From Pseudonocardiales bacterium (lineage in GTDB: Bacteria; Actinomycetota; Actinomycetes; Mycobacteriales; Pseudonocardiaceae), in the NCBI GenBank assembly GCA_019243635.1, contig JAFAUB010000043.1, positions 1-36,843 of the forward strand: a stretch of DNA of 36,843 nt, in the 5' to 3' direction. Under the pieces are notes generated by a model that was not told the origin of the DNA, ran no database searches, and saw nothing but the letters and a program-made list of their open reading frames with translations. Each line of letters opens with the position of its first letter. The stretch's first letter is position 1. The position numbers and the translations under genes are program-made. Below are positions 7,747 to 15,486 of the stretch, one piece after another.

Positions 7747-8193
7747 ATGCGCCGGAGCCGGCCCAACCCCGACACCCTGACCGCCTGGCGGTCGCTGCTG
7801 GTCGTCCAGCGCCACCTGGTCGAGGTGTTGGACGCCGAGCTGCGGGCCGAGAGCGGCGTGCCCCTCGAGCACTACGATGTGCTGTACCAGCTCAGCCTGG
7901 CCGAAGGCCACCGGCTCCGGATGAGCGAGCTGGCCGGGCGCCTCCTGATCGCCCGCAGCACCTGTACCCGTCTCGTGGACCGTCTGGTCCAGCGGCAACT
8001 GGTGGAGCGCCGCCATGACCCGGCCGACCGCCGCCTGGTCTGGGTGGCGCTCACCTCGCAGGGGTACAGCGTCCAGCGCCGAGCAGCCCAGGTCCATCTC
8101 GACGGGATCGAGGCCCACTTCGGGACGAAGCTGACCCCGGAGGAGCTCGCCTGCCTTGCGCAGGTTCTGAACGAGCTCGCCGATGATCTCTGA
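7747..8193 (+). CDS. MarR family transcriptional regulator
   Basis: A winged-helix regulator of about 148 residues. Visible are the helix region LEHYDVLYQLSLAEGHRLRM, the recognition-helix stretch MSELAGRLLIARSTCTRLVD, and the wing RRHDPADRRLVWVALTSQGY (the D..D.R motif of MarR wings). The ATG at 7747 is used; a GTG at 7699 would add 16 residues without family similarity. It is divergent from the pirin gene and probably autoregulated, responding to a small phenolic or oxidative signal; the ligand is unknown. Confidence 0.88.
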   Translation: MRRSRPNPDTLTAWRSLLVVQRHLVEVLDAELRAESGVPLEHYDVLYQLSLAEGHRLRMSELAGRLLIARSTCTRLVDRLVQRQLVERRHDPADRRLVWVALTSQGYSVQRRAAQVHLDGIEAHFGTKLTPEELACLAQVLNELADDL

Positions 8194-8602
8194 CTGGTGG
8201 AGCTGGAGAACACCGTGGGCGCCCGCGCGGATAGCTCCTCGTATGCGGTTAGTCAGACTGTGAGTAATCAAGGGAGTACACGAATGAGTGGTCTTGCTGG
8301 CATTTTTCAGGGCTGAGCGCGACTCTAGGTGAGGCAAGTACACCCGGTACCTTGATCACGCGAGGGCGGGCGGCGTGACGGTAGCCAGCCCCACTCGTTG
8401 CTGAACACAATGCTGCTTATGTTAGCGGGACACCGGTGACAAACCCGACCGGTCGCCCGCTTGACGCACAACGCCGTGACCCGCTGACGAGACCCGTACA
8501 GTGGTGCCCACGGCGCAGCGCCCGCCCGGCAGCGATCCCGCGGTCAGGGTGACCTGACGTGAGCGAGCACCAGCCGCAGACCGGCGAAGGATCGGTGCCC
8601 CC
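8194..8602. other. intergenic, about 410 bp
   Basis: No gene with a recognisable product. Near the right end a 15-codon reading frame (GTG at 8559, stop at 8604-8606) overlaps the ATG of the next gene and could be a coupled leader. The rest shows no repeat or RNA structure I can support. Confidence 0.35.
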
Positions 8603-8818
8603 ATGACTAGTGAAGGACGACCAGCCCGCGCTCGCCGCAAGGCGATACCCGCAACCTGTGCCCTGCACCGGGGCCCGGTGGGTTTCGCCAACCTGATGGT
8701 GAGTGTGAACAACGGGACGGTCGTGTTCGACCCCCACGTCACCGGCGCCTGCGTCATCACATTGGACGAAGCCGGGGCCTGTCTGCTCCGCGACCTGCTG
8801 ACGGAATGGCTGGGATGA
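8603..8818 (+). CDS. small conserved-type hypothetical protein (71 aa)
   Basis: After a basic N-terminus the body reads GFANLMVSVNNGTVVFDPHV and then CVITLDEAGACLLRDLLTEW, i.e. a beta-rich half followed by an amphipathic helix. I recall similar short proteins ending in LTEWLG as common in Pseudonocardiaceae, but I cannot name a family or function. The ATG overlaps the stop of a 15-codon upstream frame (ATGA), so translation may be coupled; no clear ribosome-binding site is visible. Confidence 0.6.
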   Translation: MTSEGRPARARRKAIPATCALHRGPVGFANLMVSVNNGTVVFDPHVTGACVITLDEAGACLLRDLLTEWLG

Positions 8819-8854
8819 GTCGGGCTGTGACTTGAGGGCTTACTCCGACGGGGG

Positions 8855-9472
8855 CTAGTGAAGCGCTAGCAGGCGGTCGTAGACCATTTCGTGCACCCAG
8901 CGGGTGGCCGTGGTCGGTGGGGTGGCCGCGACCGGGCGGCAGCGCCCGACGTGCACCACGTCGACGGCCTCAGGGTCGAGGTCGTGTGGCCCCGCCGCGG
9001 CCAGCACGGTGGGGCCGTGATACTCGGCGTGGCGCAGGCACTCCACGTTCCGAGCGATATGCGCGGGCAGCAGCAGGGCGGTGGGACACAGCCCTGCGAA
9101 CGGCGCGGCACCGGTGAGCCCGGTCCGCCAGTGTCGCGCCGGCGCGATGATGCCGCTCAGCCGCACCGCGGGTGCCGGCCCACGATGTCGCATCTCGGGC
9201 CAGTCCCAGGTGGATACCGATGCCCGGTCGGTCACCGGGCCCCAGCCGGAGCTGATCCGGCGCTCGTGCACGTCGTCCAGGAGGGTCGCGACGGCTACCA
9301 CCCGGCGCCCGAGCAGCACCATCGGGGGCAGGACCACGCCACCCCAGCCGAGCGTGTCGGCGGCGGCGCAGGCCAGGTGGTCCGGCGCGGACAGAACCTC
9401 GGCGGAGTCGAGTGCCCAGCCCTGAGGATAGAGCACGGTCCTGCGGGCCTCGGCCAGCGACTTGGGTGCCAC
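8855..9472 (-). CDS. hypothetical protein (205 aa)
   Basis: An open frame with actinomycete codon use, starting GTG at 9472. It begins MAPKSLAEARRTVLYPQGWAL and includes a hydrophobic stretch GGVVLPPMVLLGRRVVAVATLL and, towards the end, CRPVAATPPTTATRWVHEMV. No catalytic motif, signal peptide or known domain is evident, and no good ribosome-binding site precedes the GTG. It stands alone, convergent with the small gene before it. The product is not recognised. Confidence 0.55.
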   Translation of the reverse strand: MAPKSLAEARRTVLYPQGWALDSAEVLSAPDHLACAAADTLGWGGVVLPPMVLLGRRVVAVATLLDDVHERRISSGWGPVTDRASVSTWDWPEMRHRGPAPAVRLSGIIAPARHWRTGLTGAAPFAGLCPTALLLPAHIARNVECLRHAEYHGPTVLAAAGPHDLDPEAVDVVHVGRCRPVAATPPTTATRWVHEMVYDRLLALH

Positions 9473-9760
9473 GGGGGACGGTCTCCCATCTGTTGGAGTG
9501 TGGACTCACGCCTCGTGCGCCGGGCCGTCGTGCTCAGCCGGGTGGCCGCCGCGGCGCGTGAGACTAAGGACTACCAGGCGCCTGCTGTTCGATGGCGCGA
9601 CCTCGGCCGCCGCGGCGGCCGGCGGCGGTTCCTCCGCGCTGACTGGTCCGTCGCATTCGGCTCGTCACGAGCGAGAGCCCCGCGACCGGCGGTAATCCAC
9701 CCCGCCAGGCGGTGGGAGGACTCCGAAGTGGCTGGACACTCGTACCTACTCAGCGGTAGC
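9473..9760. other. intergenic, about 290 bp
   Basis: No gene supported. The stretch leads into the regulatory repeats before the monooxygenase and includes a low-complexity GCCGCCGCGGCGGCCGGCGG run around 9610-9630. Confidence 0.4.
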
Positions 9761-9775
9761 GTTACCGGTGGTAAC
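9761..9775. promoter_or_regulatory. palindromic operator candidate upstream of the monooxygenase
   Basis: A perfect palindrome with arms GTTACC and GGTAAC around GGT, directly ahead of the 14-bp tandem repeats and about 93 bp before the monooxygenase start. The form fits a TetR- or GntR-type dimer site, but no regulator gene is adjacent. Confidence 0.45.
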
Positions 9776-9781
9776 ACCAGT

Positions 9782-9851
9782 GTCGACAACCCGGTGCCGA
9801 CAACACCGTGTGGACAACCCTACGTCGACAACCCGATGTCGACACCACCAA
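9782..9851 (+). repeat. five 14-bp tandem repeats upstream of the monooxygenase
   Basis: Five head-to-tail units at 9782, 9796, 9810, 9824 and 9838 with consensus GTCGACAACCCGNT. The last unit is the most diverged (GTCGACACCACCAA). The period is not a multiple of three, so it is not coding. The array ends 16 bp before the GTG start and would occupy the promoter or 5' leader. Iterated regulator binding sites are the simplest reading. Confidence 0.75.
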
Positions 9852-9867
9852 GCCGATGGGAGCGGTC

Positions 9868-11370
9868 GTGAGCGACGTGAACGAGAAGACCCACCACCAC
9901 GTCATCATCATCGGCACCGGCTTCGCCGGGCTGGGGATGGCGATCCGCCTCCGTCAGCACGGTATGACCGATTTCGTGGTGCTGGAACGGGCCGCTGAGG
10001 TGGGAGGCACCTGGCGGGACAACCGCTATCCGGGGTGCGCCTGCGACGTGCCTTCGCGGCTGTACTCGTTCTCCTTCGAGCTCAACCCGTCGTGGAGCCG
10101 TAACTTTTCGCCGCAACAGGAGATATGGGACTACCTGCGGCACTGCGCCGACAGCTACGGCCTGCGTCCCCGTATCCGCTTTCACCACGAGGTACTCGCC
10201 GCCGCGTGGGACCACCCGAGGCGCCGCTGGCTGGTTCGCACCAACCGCGGCGAGCTGACCGGCGACGTGCTGGTCACCGGGACCGGCGCGCTCTCGGATC
10301 CGAACATTCCAGACATTCCGGGGCTGGACACGTTTCAGGGCACGGTGTTCCACTCCGCGCGCTGGGATCCCGGCTACGACCCGCGCGGCCGGCGGGTAGC
10401 TGTCGTCGGCACCGGCGCCTCGGCCATCCAGTTCGTGCCGCAGATCCAGCCGGAGGTCGCCTCCCTCACGCTCTTCCAGCGCACCCCGGCCTGGATCATG
10501 CCGAGGAGCGTGCGAGAGGTCGGTGGCGTCGAGCAGACGTTGTACCGGGCGGTGCCCGGCCTGCAGCGGCTGGTGCGGGCCGGGATCTACTGTGGCCGGG
10601 AGGCCTTGGTGCCCGGATTCACGGTGAGCCCACGACTGCTCAAGGTCGTCGAGTCGACCGCCCGCGCGCACCTGCGTCGTGAGGTCCCCGACCCCGAGCT
10701 GCGGGCCAAGCTGACCCCCGACTACACCATCGGCTGCAAGCGCATCCTGATCTCCAGTGACTACCTTCCCGCCCTGACCAGGCCCAACGTGGACCTCGTC
10801 ACGTCGGGGCTCGCCCGGGTCGGCACGGACTGGGTGCAGGCCCAGGACGGCACCCGCAGGGAGGTGGACACCCTCATCTTCGGTACCGGGTTCCACGTCA
10901 CCGACATGCCGATGGCCTCGTGGATCCATGGCCGCGACGGCCGAACCCTGGCGGAGGTCTGGTCCGGCGGAGCGCAGGCGCACCGCGGCACGACGGTGGC
11001 CGGGTTCCCCAACTTGTTCATGCTGGTCGGCCCCAACACCGGGCTCGGACACAGCTCGTTGATCTACATGATCGAGTCCCAGGTGGCCTACACCATCGAC
11101 GCTCTGCGCTACCTCCGGCGCACCGGGGCCGCTGCGGTGGAGGTCCGGCGCCAGGCGCAGACGGCCTACAACCAGACCGTCCAGCGGCGGATGCAGGGCA
11201 CCGTGTGGACTGCGGGCGGCTGCGCGAGCTGGTACCTCGACGCCCACGGCCATAACACCACCCTGTGGCCGACGTTCACCTGGCGGTTCCGCCGGGCCAC
11301 TCGCCGGTTCCGGCCCGCCGAGTACCTGCTCCACCGCCACGAGAACGCCACCCAGCCGGCGGCGGCCTGA
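9868..11370 (+). CDS. flavin-containing monooxygenase, Baeyer-Villiger type (500 aa)
   Basis: A class B flavoprotein monooxygenase that uses FAD and NADPH to oxygenate ketones or related substrates. The FAD fold is at GTGFAG (16-21), the Baeyer-Villiger fingerprint FxGxxxHxxxW at 156-166 (FQGTVFHSARW, followed by D), and the NADPH fold at GTGASA (181-186). The segment WRDNRYPGCACDVPSRLYSF matches cyclohexanone-monooxygenase-like enzymes. GTG at 9868 is preferred (GGGAG upstream); an ATG at 9856 and a GTG at 9808 are in frame, but the latter lies inside the tandem repeats. The substrate is unknown. Confidence 0.93.
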   Translation: MSDVNEKTHHHVIIIGTGFAGLGMAIRLRQHGMTDFVVLERAAEVGGTWRDNRYPGCACDVPSRLYSFSFELNPSWSRNFSPQQEIWDYLRHCADSYGLRPRIRFHHEVLAAAWDHPRRRWLVRTNRGELTGDVLVTGTGALSDPNIPDIPGLDTFQGTVFHSARWDPGYDPRGRRVAVVGTGASAIQFVPQIQPEVASLTLFQRTPAWIMPRSVREVGGVEQTLYRAVPGLQRLVRAGIYCGREALVPGFTVSPRLLKVVESTARAHLRREVPDPELRAKLTPDYTIGCKRILISSDYLPALTRPNVDLVTSGLARVGTDWVQAQDGTRREVDTLIFGTGFHVTDMPMASWIHGRDGRTLAEVWSGGAQAHRGTTVAGFPNLFMLVGPNTGLGHSSLIYMIESQVAYTIDALRYLRRTGAAAVEVRRQAQTAYNQTVQRRMQGTVWTAGGCASWYLDAHGHNTTLWPTFTWRFRRATRRFRPAEYLLHRHENATQPAAA

Positions 11371-11414
11371 CGGCTCCGTATCCCCGGTATCCCGGCAGAG
11401 GCCACGATGGGGCG

Positions 11415-11966
11415 GTGCGGCTGTTCGTGGCGCTGACCCCTCCCGGGGAGGTCGTCGAGGAGCTGCGGATCGTGACGGCAGGGCTGCGCGAGCGTGCGCC
11501 GGAGCTGCGGTGGACGCGTCCGGAGCACTGGCACGTGACGCTGGTCTTCCTGGGCGAGGTCGGCGATGACGTTGTCGACGGGCTGGCCCGCCGGCTCCAC
11601 CGGGCAGCCGCCCGGCACCCGCCACTGTCCCTGTCCTTGGGCGGTGGCGGCCGGTTCGGGCACCGGGTGTTGTGGACCGGTGTGCGGGGCGACCGCGACG
11701 GGCTGCGCAGGCTCGCCGACTCGACGGCAGCCGCGGCCCGCCGCTGCCGTCTGCCGGTGGAGCAGCGCCCGTACCGTCCGCACCTCACCGTGGCCCGAGC
11801 GGATGGGACGACAGATCTGTGCCCGTCGGTCGAGCGGCTGGCACTCTGGCAAGGGGTCCCGTGGCCGGCCGGCCGGCTGCATCTGGTCCACAGCCGCCTC
11901 GGCGCGGGGCCGGACGGGTCCGCGCTGCACGAGCCGATCGCCGGCTGGCCACTCGCGGGGCGGTAA
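11415..11966 (+). CDS. thpR: RNA 2',3'-cyclic phosphodiesterase / 2'-5' RNA ligase family (183 aa)
   Basis: A member of the 2H phosphoesterase superfamily. Both catalytic HxTx motifs are present at the expected spacing: HVTL (40-43) and HLTV (123-126). The start VRLFVALTPPGEV is typical (MRLFVAL..P). Length is standard. The GTG at 11415 has a GGGGC stretch just upstream. It lies 44 bp behind the monooxygenase and may be co-transcribed, though no functional link is apparent. It is followed by a strong hairpin. Confidence 0.92.
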   Translation: MRLFVALTPPGEVVEELRIVTAGLRERAPELRWTRPEHWHVTLVFLGEVGDDVVDGLARRLHRAAARHPPLSLSLGGGGRFGHRVLWTGVRGDRDGLRRLADSTAAAARRCRLPVEQRPYRPHLTVARADGTTDLCPSVERLALWQGVPWPAGRLHLVHSRLGAGPDGSALHEPIAGWPLAGR

Positions 11967-11994
11967 GGGCGGGGCGGGCGTCGGCGTCGGTGTC

Positions 11995-12019
11995 GGTGTC
12001 GCGGACCGACCGCGACACC
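11995..12019 (+). terminator. hairpin after thpR
   Basis: A 10-bp perfect stem (GGTGTCGCGG with CCGCGACACC) and 5-nt loop, 28 bp after the thpR stop. It is probably a transcript end; there is no T tract. Confidence 0.55.
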
Positions 12020-12430
12020 GTGACCGTCCGTGCGACTACTGAGGACAGTACGTGCTCGGCGACTAGGTAGTAGCCGGGGCCCCCACGGCGGGGAGAGCGG
12101 CCGGGATACCACCGTCGCGGTGTTACCGTTCGTCTCCACTGCGTAGCCACAGCGAAGTCGGCGCTAGGTAGTCATCACCGGCGAACCTAGGTAATCCGCC
12201 GCCCGTTTCCGCTCGCCTGGCGCAACCGCCGCGCCCTACCGGCGGTATGAGGATCGCCGCAACCCGGTAATCGCCGCCCCACGGCCCCGCTCCACCACCT
12301 ATACGGATCGCTCACCAGCGGCGATGCAGGTCGGATGGTGTTGGAGACGTCTCGTCCACCGTCGCGCGGTAGGTGGTCGGCAGCCGAGGTCTACGTACCT
12401 TCTCATCGATGGTCAACCGGCTTCGGGGTA
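12020..12430. other. intergenic region with scattered TAGGTRG motifs
   Basis: No gene. TAGGTA/TAGGTG hexamers occur at 12064, 12165, 12188 and 12370, three of them preceded by C as CTAGGTA, a tetranucleotide usually scarce in high-GC actinomycetes. From about 12310 the sequence has a relative near 13425 (CTCACCAGCGGCGATGC against TTCACCAGCGACGACGC), marking the left edge of the duplicated peptide unit. Confidence 0.45.
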
Positions 12431-12574
12431 TAGGTGGCGGGACGCCAATTTTAGGTGGCGAATGGTTATTGTCAGATGGCCTATTTCTCGGCATGGTGGA
12501 GGTTACCGAATCGGCACGGGGTCGATGAGGTGTTTATTCCGGCCCCACTGGGGGGCTACCGTAAGGAGGATTTC
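12431..12574 (+). promoter_or_regulatory. promoter and leader of Gly-rich peptide gene 1
   Basis: TAGGTGG occurs at 12431 and 12452, 21 bp apart (two helical turns). TTGTCA at 12469 is a good -35 candidate; a -10 is less clear near 12492. The leader ends with the ribosome-binding site AAGGAGG five bases before the ATG. Much of the segment is conserved upstream of gene 2, including GTCAG, TCGGCACGGGG and GGGGGGCTACCGTAAGGAGG. Confidence 0.5.
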
Positions 12575-12823
12575 ATGTCTGACGCATTGAGCTTCACCGA
12601 GATCGACGGGCAGCACGTGGAGCTGCTGCCGGCGCGTACCGTCATGTCCATGTTCGCCCTCGGCAAGGGTGGCGGCGACGGTGGCAAGGGCGGCGCTGGT
12701 GGCAAGGCCGAGGGTGGCATCGGCCTTAACGTCCTGAACATCGACGTGATCGGCGACCAGACCAACAGCGCCGCTGACGCCTTCGGTGGCGCTGGTGGCT
12801 CCGCTAACGGCGGTCGTGGCTGA
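12575..12823 (+). CDS. Gly-rich peptide 1, RiPP-precursor-like (82 aa)
   Basis: A small protein of unknown family in three parts: a leader-like N-terminus with DGQHVELLPARTVMSMF (11-27); a Gly/Lys/Asp-rich linker (GGGDGGKGGAGGKAEGG); and a C-terminal part GGIGLNVLNIDVIGDQTNSA followed by a Gly-rich end closing NGGRG. There is no cysteine, signal peptide or membrane helix. The start is fixed by AAGGAGG five bases upstream. A near-identical paralogue lies at 15487, and a frameshifted radical-SAM/SPASM remnant lies beyond it, suggesting a ribosomally made, post-translationally modified peptide. This role is inference; a structural or surface peptide is also possible. Confidence 0.8.
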   Translation: MSDALSFTEIDGQHVELLPARTVMSMFALGKGGGDGGKGGAGGKAEGGIGLNVLNIDVIGDQTNSAADAFGGAGGSANGGRG

Positions 12824-12855
12824 GCCGGCGGCTGGATTGCGTCGGTGATCGCGTG

Positions 12856-12974
12856 CGGTGCCGTTGGCTAGGGAACGGCACCGGCGTGGCCGGCGGTAAC
12901 GCTCTAGGGTGGTGCTGAGGCAGCCGACCGCGGTGTGGGTCGTGCAGTACCGCCGCGCGATCACGTGATCGCGC
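12856..12974. repeat. extra hairpin-rich insert between peptide gene 1 and its terminator
   Basis: Gene 2 has its terminator about 50 bp after the stop, whereas gene 1 has about 120 bp more in the same place. The extra part carries a 10-bp stem (12856-12865 with 12874-12883) and a perfect 20-bp palindrome at 12955-12974 (GCGCGATCACGTGATCGCGC). No coding potential. A small insertion is inferred from comparing the two copies. Confidence 0.5.
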
Positions 12975-12990
12975 GCGATGCCGTCGGCAA

Positions 12991-13025
12991 AGGGGGTGGC
13001 CGCTTTGCGGCCACCCCCTTTTTTT
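12991..13025 (+). terminator. intrinsic terminator of peptide gene 1
   Basis: A 13-bp perfect stem (12991-13003 with 13007-13019, arm AGGGGGTGGCCGC), a 3-nt loop and seven T residues. It is textbook rho-independent and unusually strong for this GC content. A homologous terminator follows gene 2. Confidence 0.9.
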
Positions 13026-13551
13026 GTGCTGGGTGTGTCGCTGTACGTGCACGCTGCCGAACACCGGGAACCACGAGGGGTGGCTACCTGGCGACTGAGT
13101 GTCGCTGGTACGACAGCCGCATCCGGTGGTTTTCGAGGTATCGTCGCTGGTCGGGGCATGCTCGGTTGCACGCTGGGTGACATCGCCGGCGCAACCGCAG
13201 GCCGCACCTTCACGATGATCACGTCCTGTCGGCTGCGGATCGAGATCACATCGTGCGGCTGCCATACTAGGTAGCCACTGTTCGCGAGCCTACGTAGCAA
13301 CTCGTCGGCCTTTTCTCGAAGTGCGCATGCCCGGTGTCATTTCAGTGGCGATGGTGCCACGCTGAACTCCGTACTCACCGCGCCGCGAGGCGGCTTGCAC
13401 TACCTACGCTCATCGCCGGTAAGAGTGTTCACCAGCGACGACGCGGATCGGACAGCGCCTGCGCAAGCCCCGCGCGACGCCGCGTGTTAGCCTTGATCAT
13501 TCGTCTTGATCGGTGGCTGGTCTGGGACGGGCGCTGGGCCTTGTTAAGGGT
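13026..13551. other. intergenic between peptide unit 1 and the IS element
   Basis: About 525 bp without a gene. It contains MITE copy B, a TAGGTA motif at 13268, and from about 13425 the left part of the duplicated upstream region, which is then cut by the IS element. Confidence 0.45.
13111..13264. mobile_element. MITE-like element, copy B
   Basis: Same terminal inverted repeats as copy A at 278-439: left CGACAGCCGCATCCGGTG, right (reverse complemented) TGGCAGCCGCACGATGTG, both flanked by GTA on the outside. It shares GTCCTGTCGGCTGCGGATCG with copy A but lacks most of the 65-nt palindrome, keeping only ATGATCAC at that point. It has about 45 bp in its left half that copy A lacks. No coding capacity. 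Confidence 0.6.
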
Positions 13552-15274
13552 CTTGATTTTAGGGTCTGGGTATGACAGTGGCCCGGCCGGCGGGCCGGTG
13601 GCCGGGGGTTCCACGGGTCCCTGGGGTGCTCCTTCCGTGGTCGCGGGATGGTGTCGCAGTGGTCAGGGGGCGTGGGGCAGGGCGTTGAGGTGGGTCCAGG
13701 CGGTGGTGATCGCCCTGGCCCAGGGCCAGGTTCGGGAGATTTTCAGCCGGTGCCGTCGGCCGCTGTGGGTCAGCCGGGCGGCGGTGTGCAGGATTTTGTA
13801 GCGCAGGGTCTTGGGTTCGGCGCGGGCCAGCTCGCCCTCGAGAGCCAGCAGTCGTAGCCAGGCCAGCAGGGTGGCCGCGATCAGGGCGGCGGCCAGCCAA
13901 GCGGAGTTGATCGCGAAATCGTGCGAGGGAAAGCGGCCGATACCGCAGTCCTTGCCGGTGCGGATCCCGTCCTCGACCCGGGCATGTACTCGGTGAGCAG
14001 CGTCGATGTAGGCGGGATCAGCGCGCCAGCCTTGCAGGCTGGTGGGCAGGTTGGTGACCCACAGGGAGTACCGCCAGCCGTCCGCGGTCTCGAACAGGCT
14101 CAGTTGGGCGCCCGGGTGGGGGCGCTCGCGGCGGGCGAAGACCCGCATGCTGGGTGGCCAGCCGGTGAGCTGGTCCCCACCAGGGCCTTCGCGCAGCAGC
14201 CCGGTGAGCTCGGTGACGTGCGCCGCTTCGCGCCAGCACCGCGCGTGTGCACACCGGGGGTTGGGGCAGGCGTCCTCGGTGCGGCGTTCCCGCACCGCCC
14301 CGTGGTGATCGATCGCGATCTGCCAGGCACCCGCGGGTACCCGGGTGATCGCCGCGCGTTCCCGGGCCCCCAGATCCCACCCGACCGAGTAGACCAGCTC
14401 ATACCCGGGCCGGGCGGCGAGGGTATCCAGGCGGGCGATCAGGCCGTGGCTGGCACCGGCACCATCACAGGTCACCATCAGTCGGTGCCGGTGCTCCGAG
14501 GGCAGCGCGGCAATGGAGTCCTCCAGCACCGTGAGGTGATCAGCCACCGTGTTCGAGCCAGCACTGCCCCGGCGCATCATCCCCGCCAAGGGCTCACCGG
14601 TGTTGTCGCAATAGGACAGCAAGGGGTGATGGCCGAAGCCCTTGAAGTTCGGCTCCGCCAGTTCCTTGTCCGAGTGCGCCGGGGTCACCGTGGCGTCCAG
14701 CCGGATACAGGTCACCCCTTCCAGGACCTCATCCGCGATCCGTACCCCAGGAAGCCCACCGTGACGGGCTGTGGTCGCCGCCCACGCGCGGCACCGGGCG
14801 GCCTGGACCGCAGCGCTGATCCGCCCCAGCGTCTCCGGTCCACCCGTGGCGATCTCGCTCAGCGTCCGCCATGTCGTGGGCACCGACGCCACCTGGCCAA
14901 ACAACTCCTTCTGATCAGCCAGCACCCGGAAATCACTGATCACCTCGCCGCCATCAGCGATCGCGCACCCCAGATCGGCCAGCACCCGGCCCCGATCATG
15001 GATCAGCAGCCGCTCCGAGACCAATGCCTGCGACAGACCCCCACTCAACCCAGTCTGATCAGCCAGCCGCCGCAGCAGAACCAGCCCCGCATGCGACACC
15101 ACACCCTCACCATCCGCGGTGACGTCCAGTCCCTTCGACCAACCGGTAATATTCACTCTCAAGGTGCTCCTCGAACTGGCATCGATAAGGGCTTCAGCAC
15201 TCTCATCATCCCAGCTCAGGAGCACCCCCCACGATCAACACACCGACCACCCGCGCACCCGGACGAAAAGCCAG
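13552..15274 (-). mobile_element. IS1380-family insertion sequence
   Basis: About 1.7 kb encoding one transposase. Imperfect terminal inverted repeats are visible: left CTTGATTTTAGGGTCTGGGT (13552-13571), right, reverse complemented, CTGGCTTTTCGTCCGGGT (15257-15274). The true ends may lie a few bases further out, and no clear target duplication was found (GGGCC flanks both sides at 13537-13541 and 15280-15284). It lies in the upstream region of the second peptide gene, splitting the duplicated unit. Confidence 0.7.
13663..15225 (-). CDS. IS1380-family transposase (520 aa)
   Basis: A DDE transposase that cuts and joins the IS ends. Family traits: the N-terminal block VSHAGLVLLRRLADQTGLS, a catalytic-Asp segment CIRLDATVTPAHSDKE, then FKGFGHHPLLSYCDNTGEPL, a second Asp in LMVTCDGAGAS, and a C-terminal helix-rich part with FAINSAWLAAALIAATLLAW. 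Length is near the usual 450-520. The GTG at 15225 lies close to the right IS end; a start further in, near the LRVNITGWSKGLDV segment, is possible. No frameshift or stop is seen, so it may be active. Confidence 0.92.
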   Translation of the reverse strand: MLLSWDDESAEALIDASSRSTLRVNITGWSKGLDVTADGEGVVSHAGLVLLRRLADQTGLSGGLSQALVSERLLIHDRGRVLADLGCAIADGGEVISDFRVLADQKELFGQVASVPTTWRTLSEIATGGPETLGRISAAVQAARCRAWAATTARHGGLPGVRIADEVLEGVTCIRLDATVTPAHSDKELAEPNFKGFGHHPLLSYCDNTGEPLAGMMRRGSAGSNTVADHLTVLEDSIAALPSEHRHRLMVTCDGAGASHGLIARLDTLAARPGYELVYSVGWDLGARERAAITRVPAGAWQIAIDHHGAVRERRTEDACPNPRCAHARCWREAAHVTELTGLLREGPGGDQLTGWPPSMRVFARRERPHPGAQLSLFETADGWRYSLWVTNLPTSLQGWRADPAYIDAAHRVHARVEDGIRTGKDCGIGRFPSHDFAINSAWLAAALIAATLLAWLRLLALEGELARAEPKTLRYKILHTAARLTHSGRRHRLKISRTWPWARAITTAWTHLNALPHAP

Positions 15275-15311
15275 GGTTAGGGCCGGAACCTCGGTATTCT
15301 CTACCACGGCC

Positions 15312-15486
15312 TAGGTGGTTGAAAGTGGACTTCGTGGCTAAGTGGTGGGATGCAAACTTAGGTGGCGAATGGGTGTTGTCAGGTGACCTGTTTCTCGCCA
15401 TGGTAGAGATTACCGAGTCGGCACGGGGCCGATGAGGTGTTTGTTTCCCGGCCCCACAACAGGGGGGCTACCGTAAGGAGGATTTC
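15312..15486 (+). promoter_or_regulatory. promoter and leader of Gly-rich peptide gene 2
   Basis: TAGGTGG occurs at 15312 and 15359, with TAAGTGG at 15339 between them; the last two are 20 bp apart, as in gene 1. TTGTCA at 15376 matches the gene 1 position, and the leader ends in the same GGGGGGCTACCGTAAGGAGG. The IS right end lies only about 40 bp before the first motif, so the core promoter survived the insertion. Confidence 0.5.

Noticed and set aside
9782..9851. CRISPR array
   Set aside because: Units are 14 bp, head to tail with no spacers, and no cas genes are present.
9820..11625. A 601-codon minus-strand frame opposite the monooxygenase
   Set aside because: It is the antisense shadow of a clear flavin monooxygenase; no family motif, and composition is typical of high-GC antisense frames.
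12575..12823. Chaplin- or PE_PGRS-type surface protein for the Gly-rich peptides
   Set aside because: No signal peptide, no Cys pair and no PE domain; the Gly-rich part is short and the conserved leader-like half does not fit those families.
13921..15435. A 504-codon plus-strand frame opposite the transposase
   Set aside because: Antisense to an intact IS1380-type transposase; Pro/Arg/Gln-rich with no recognisable domain.
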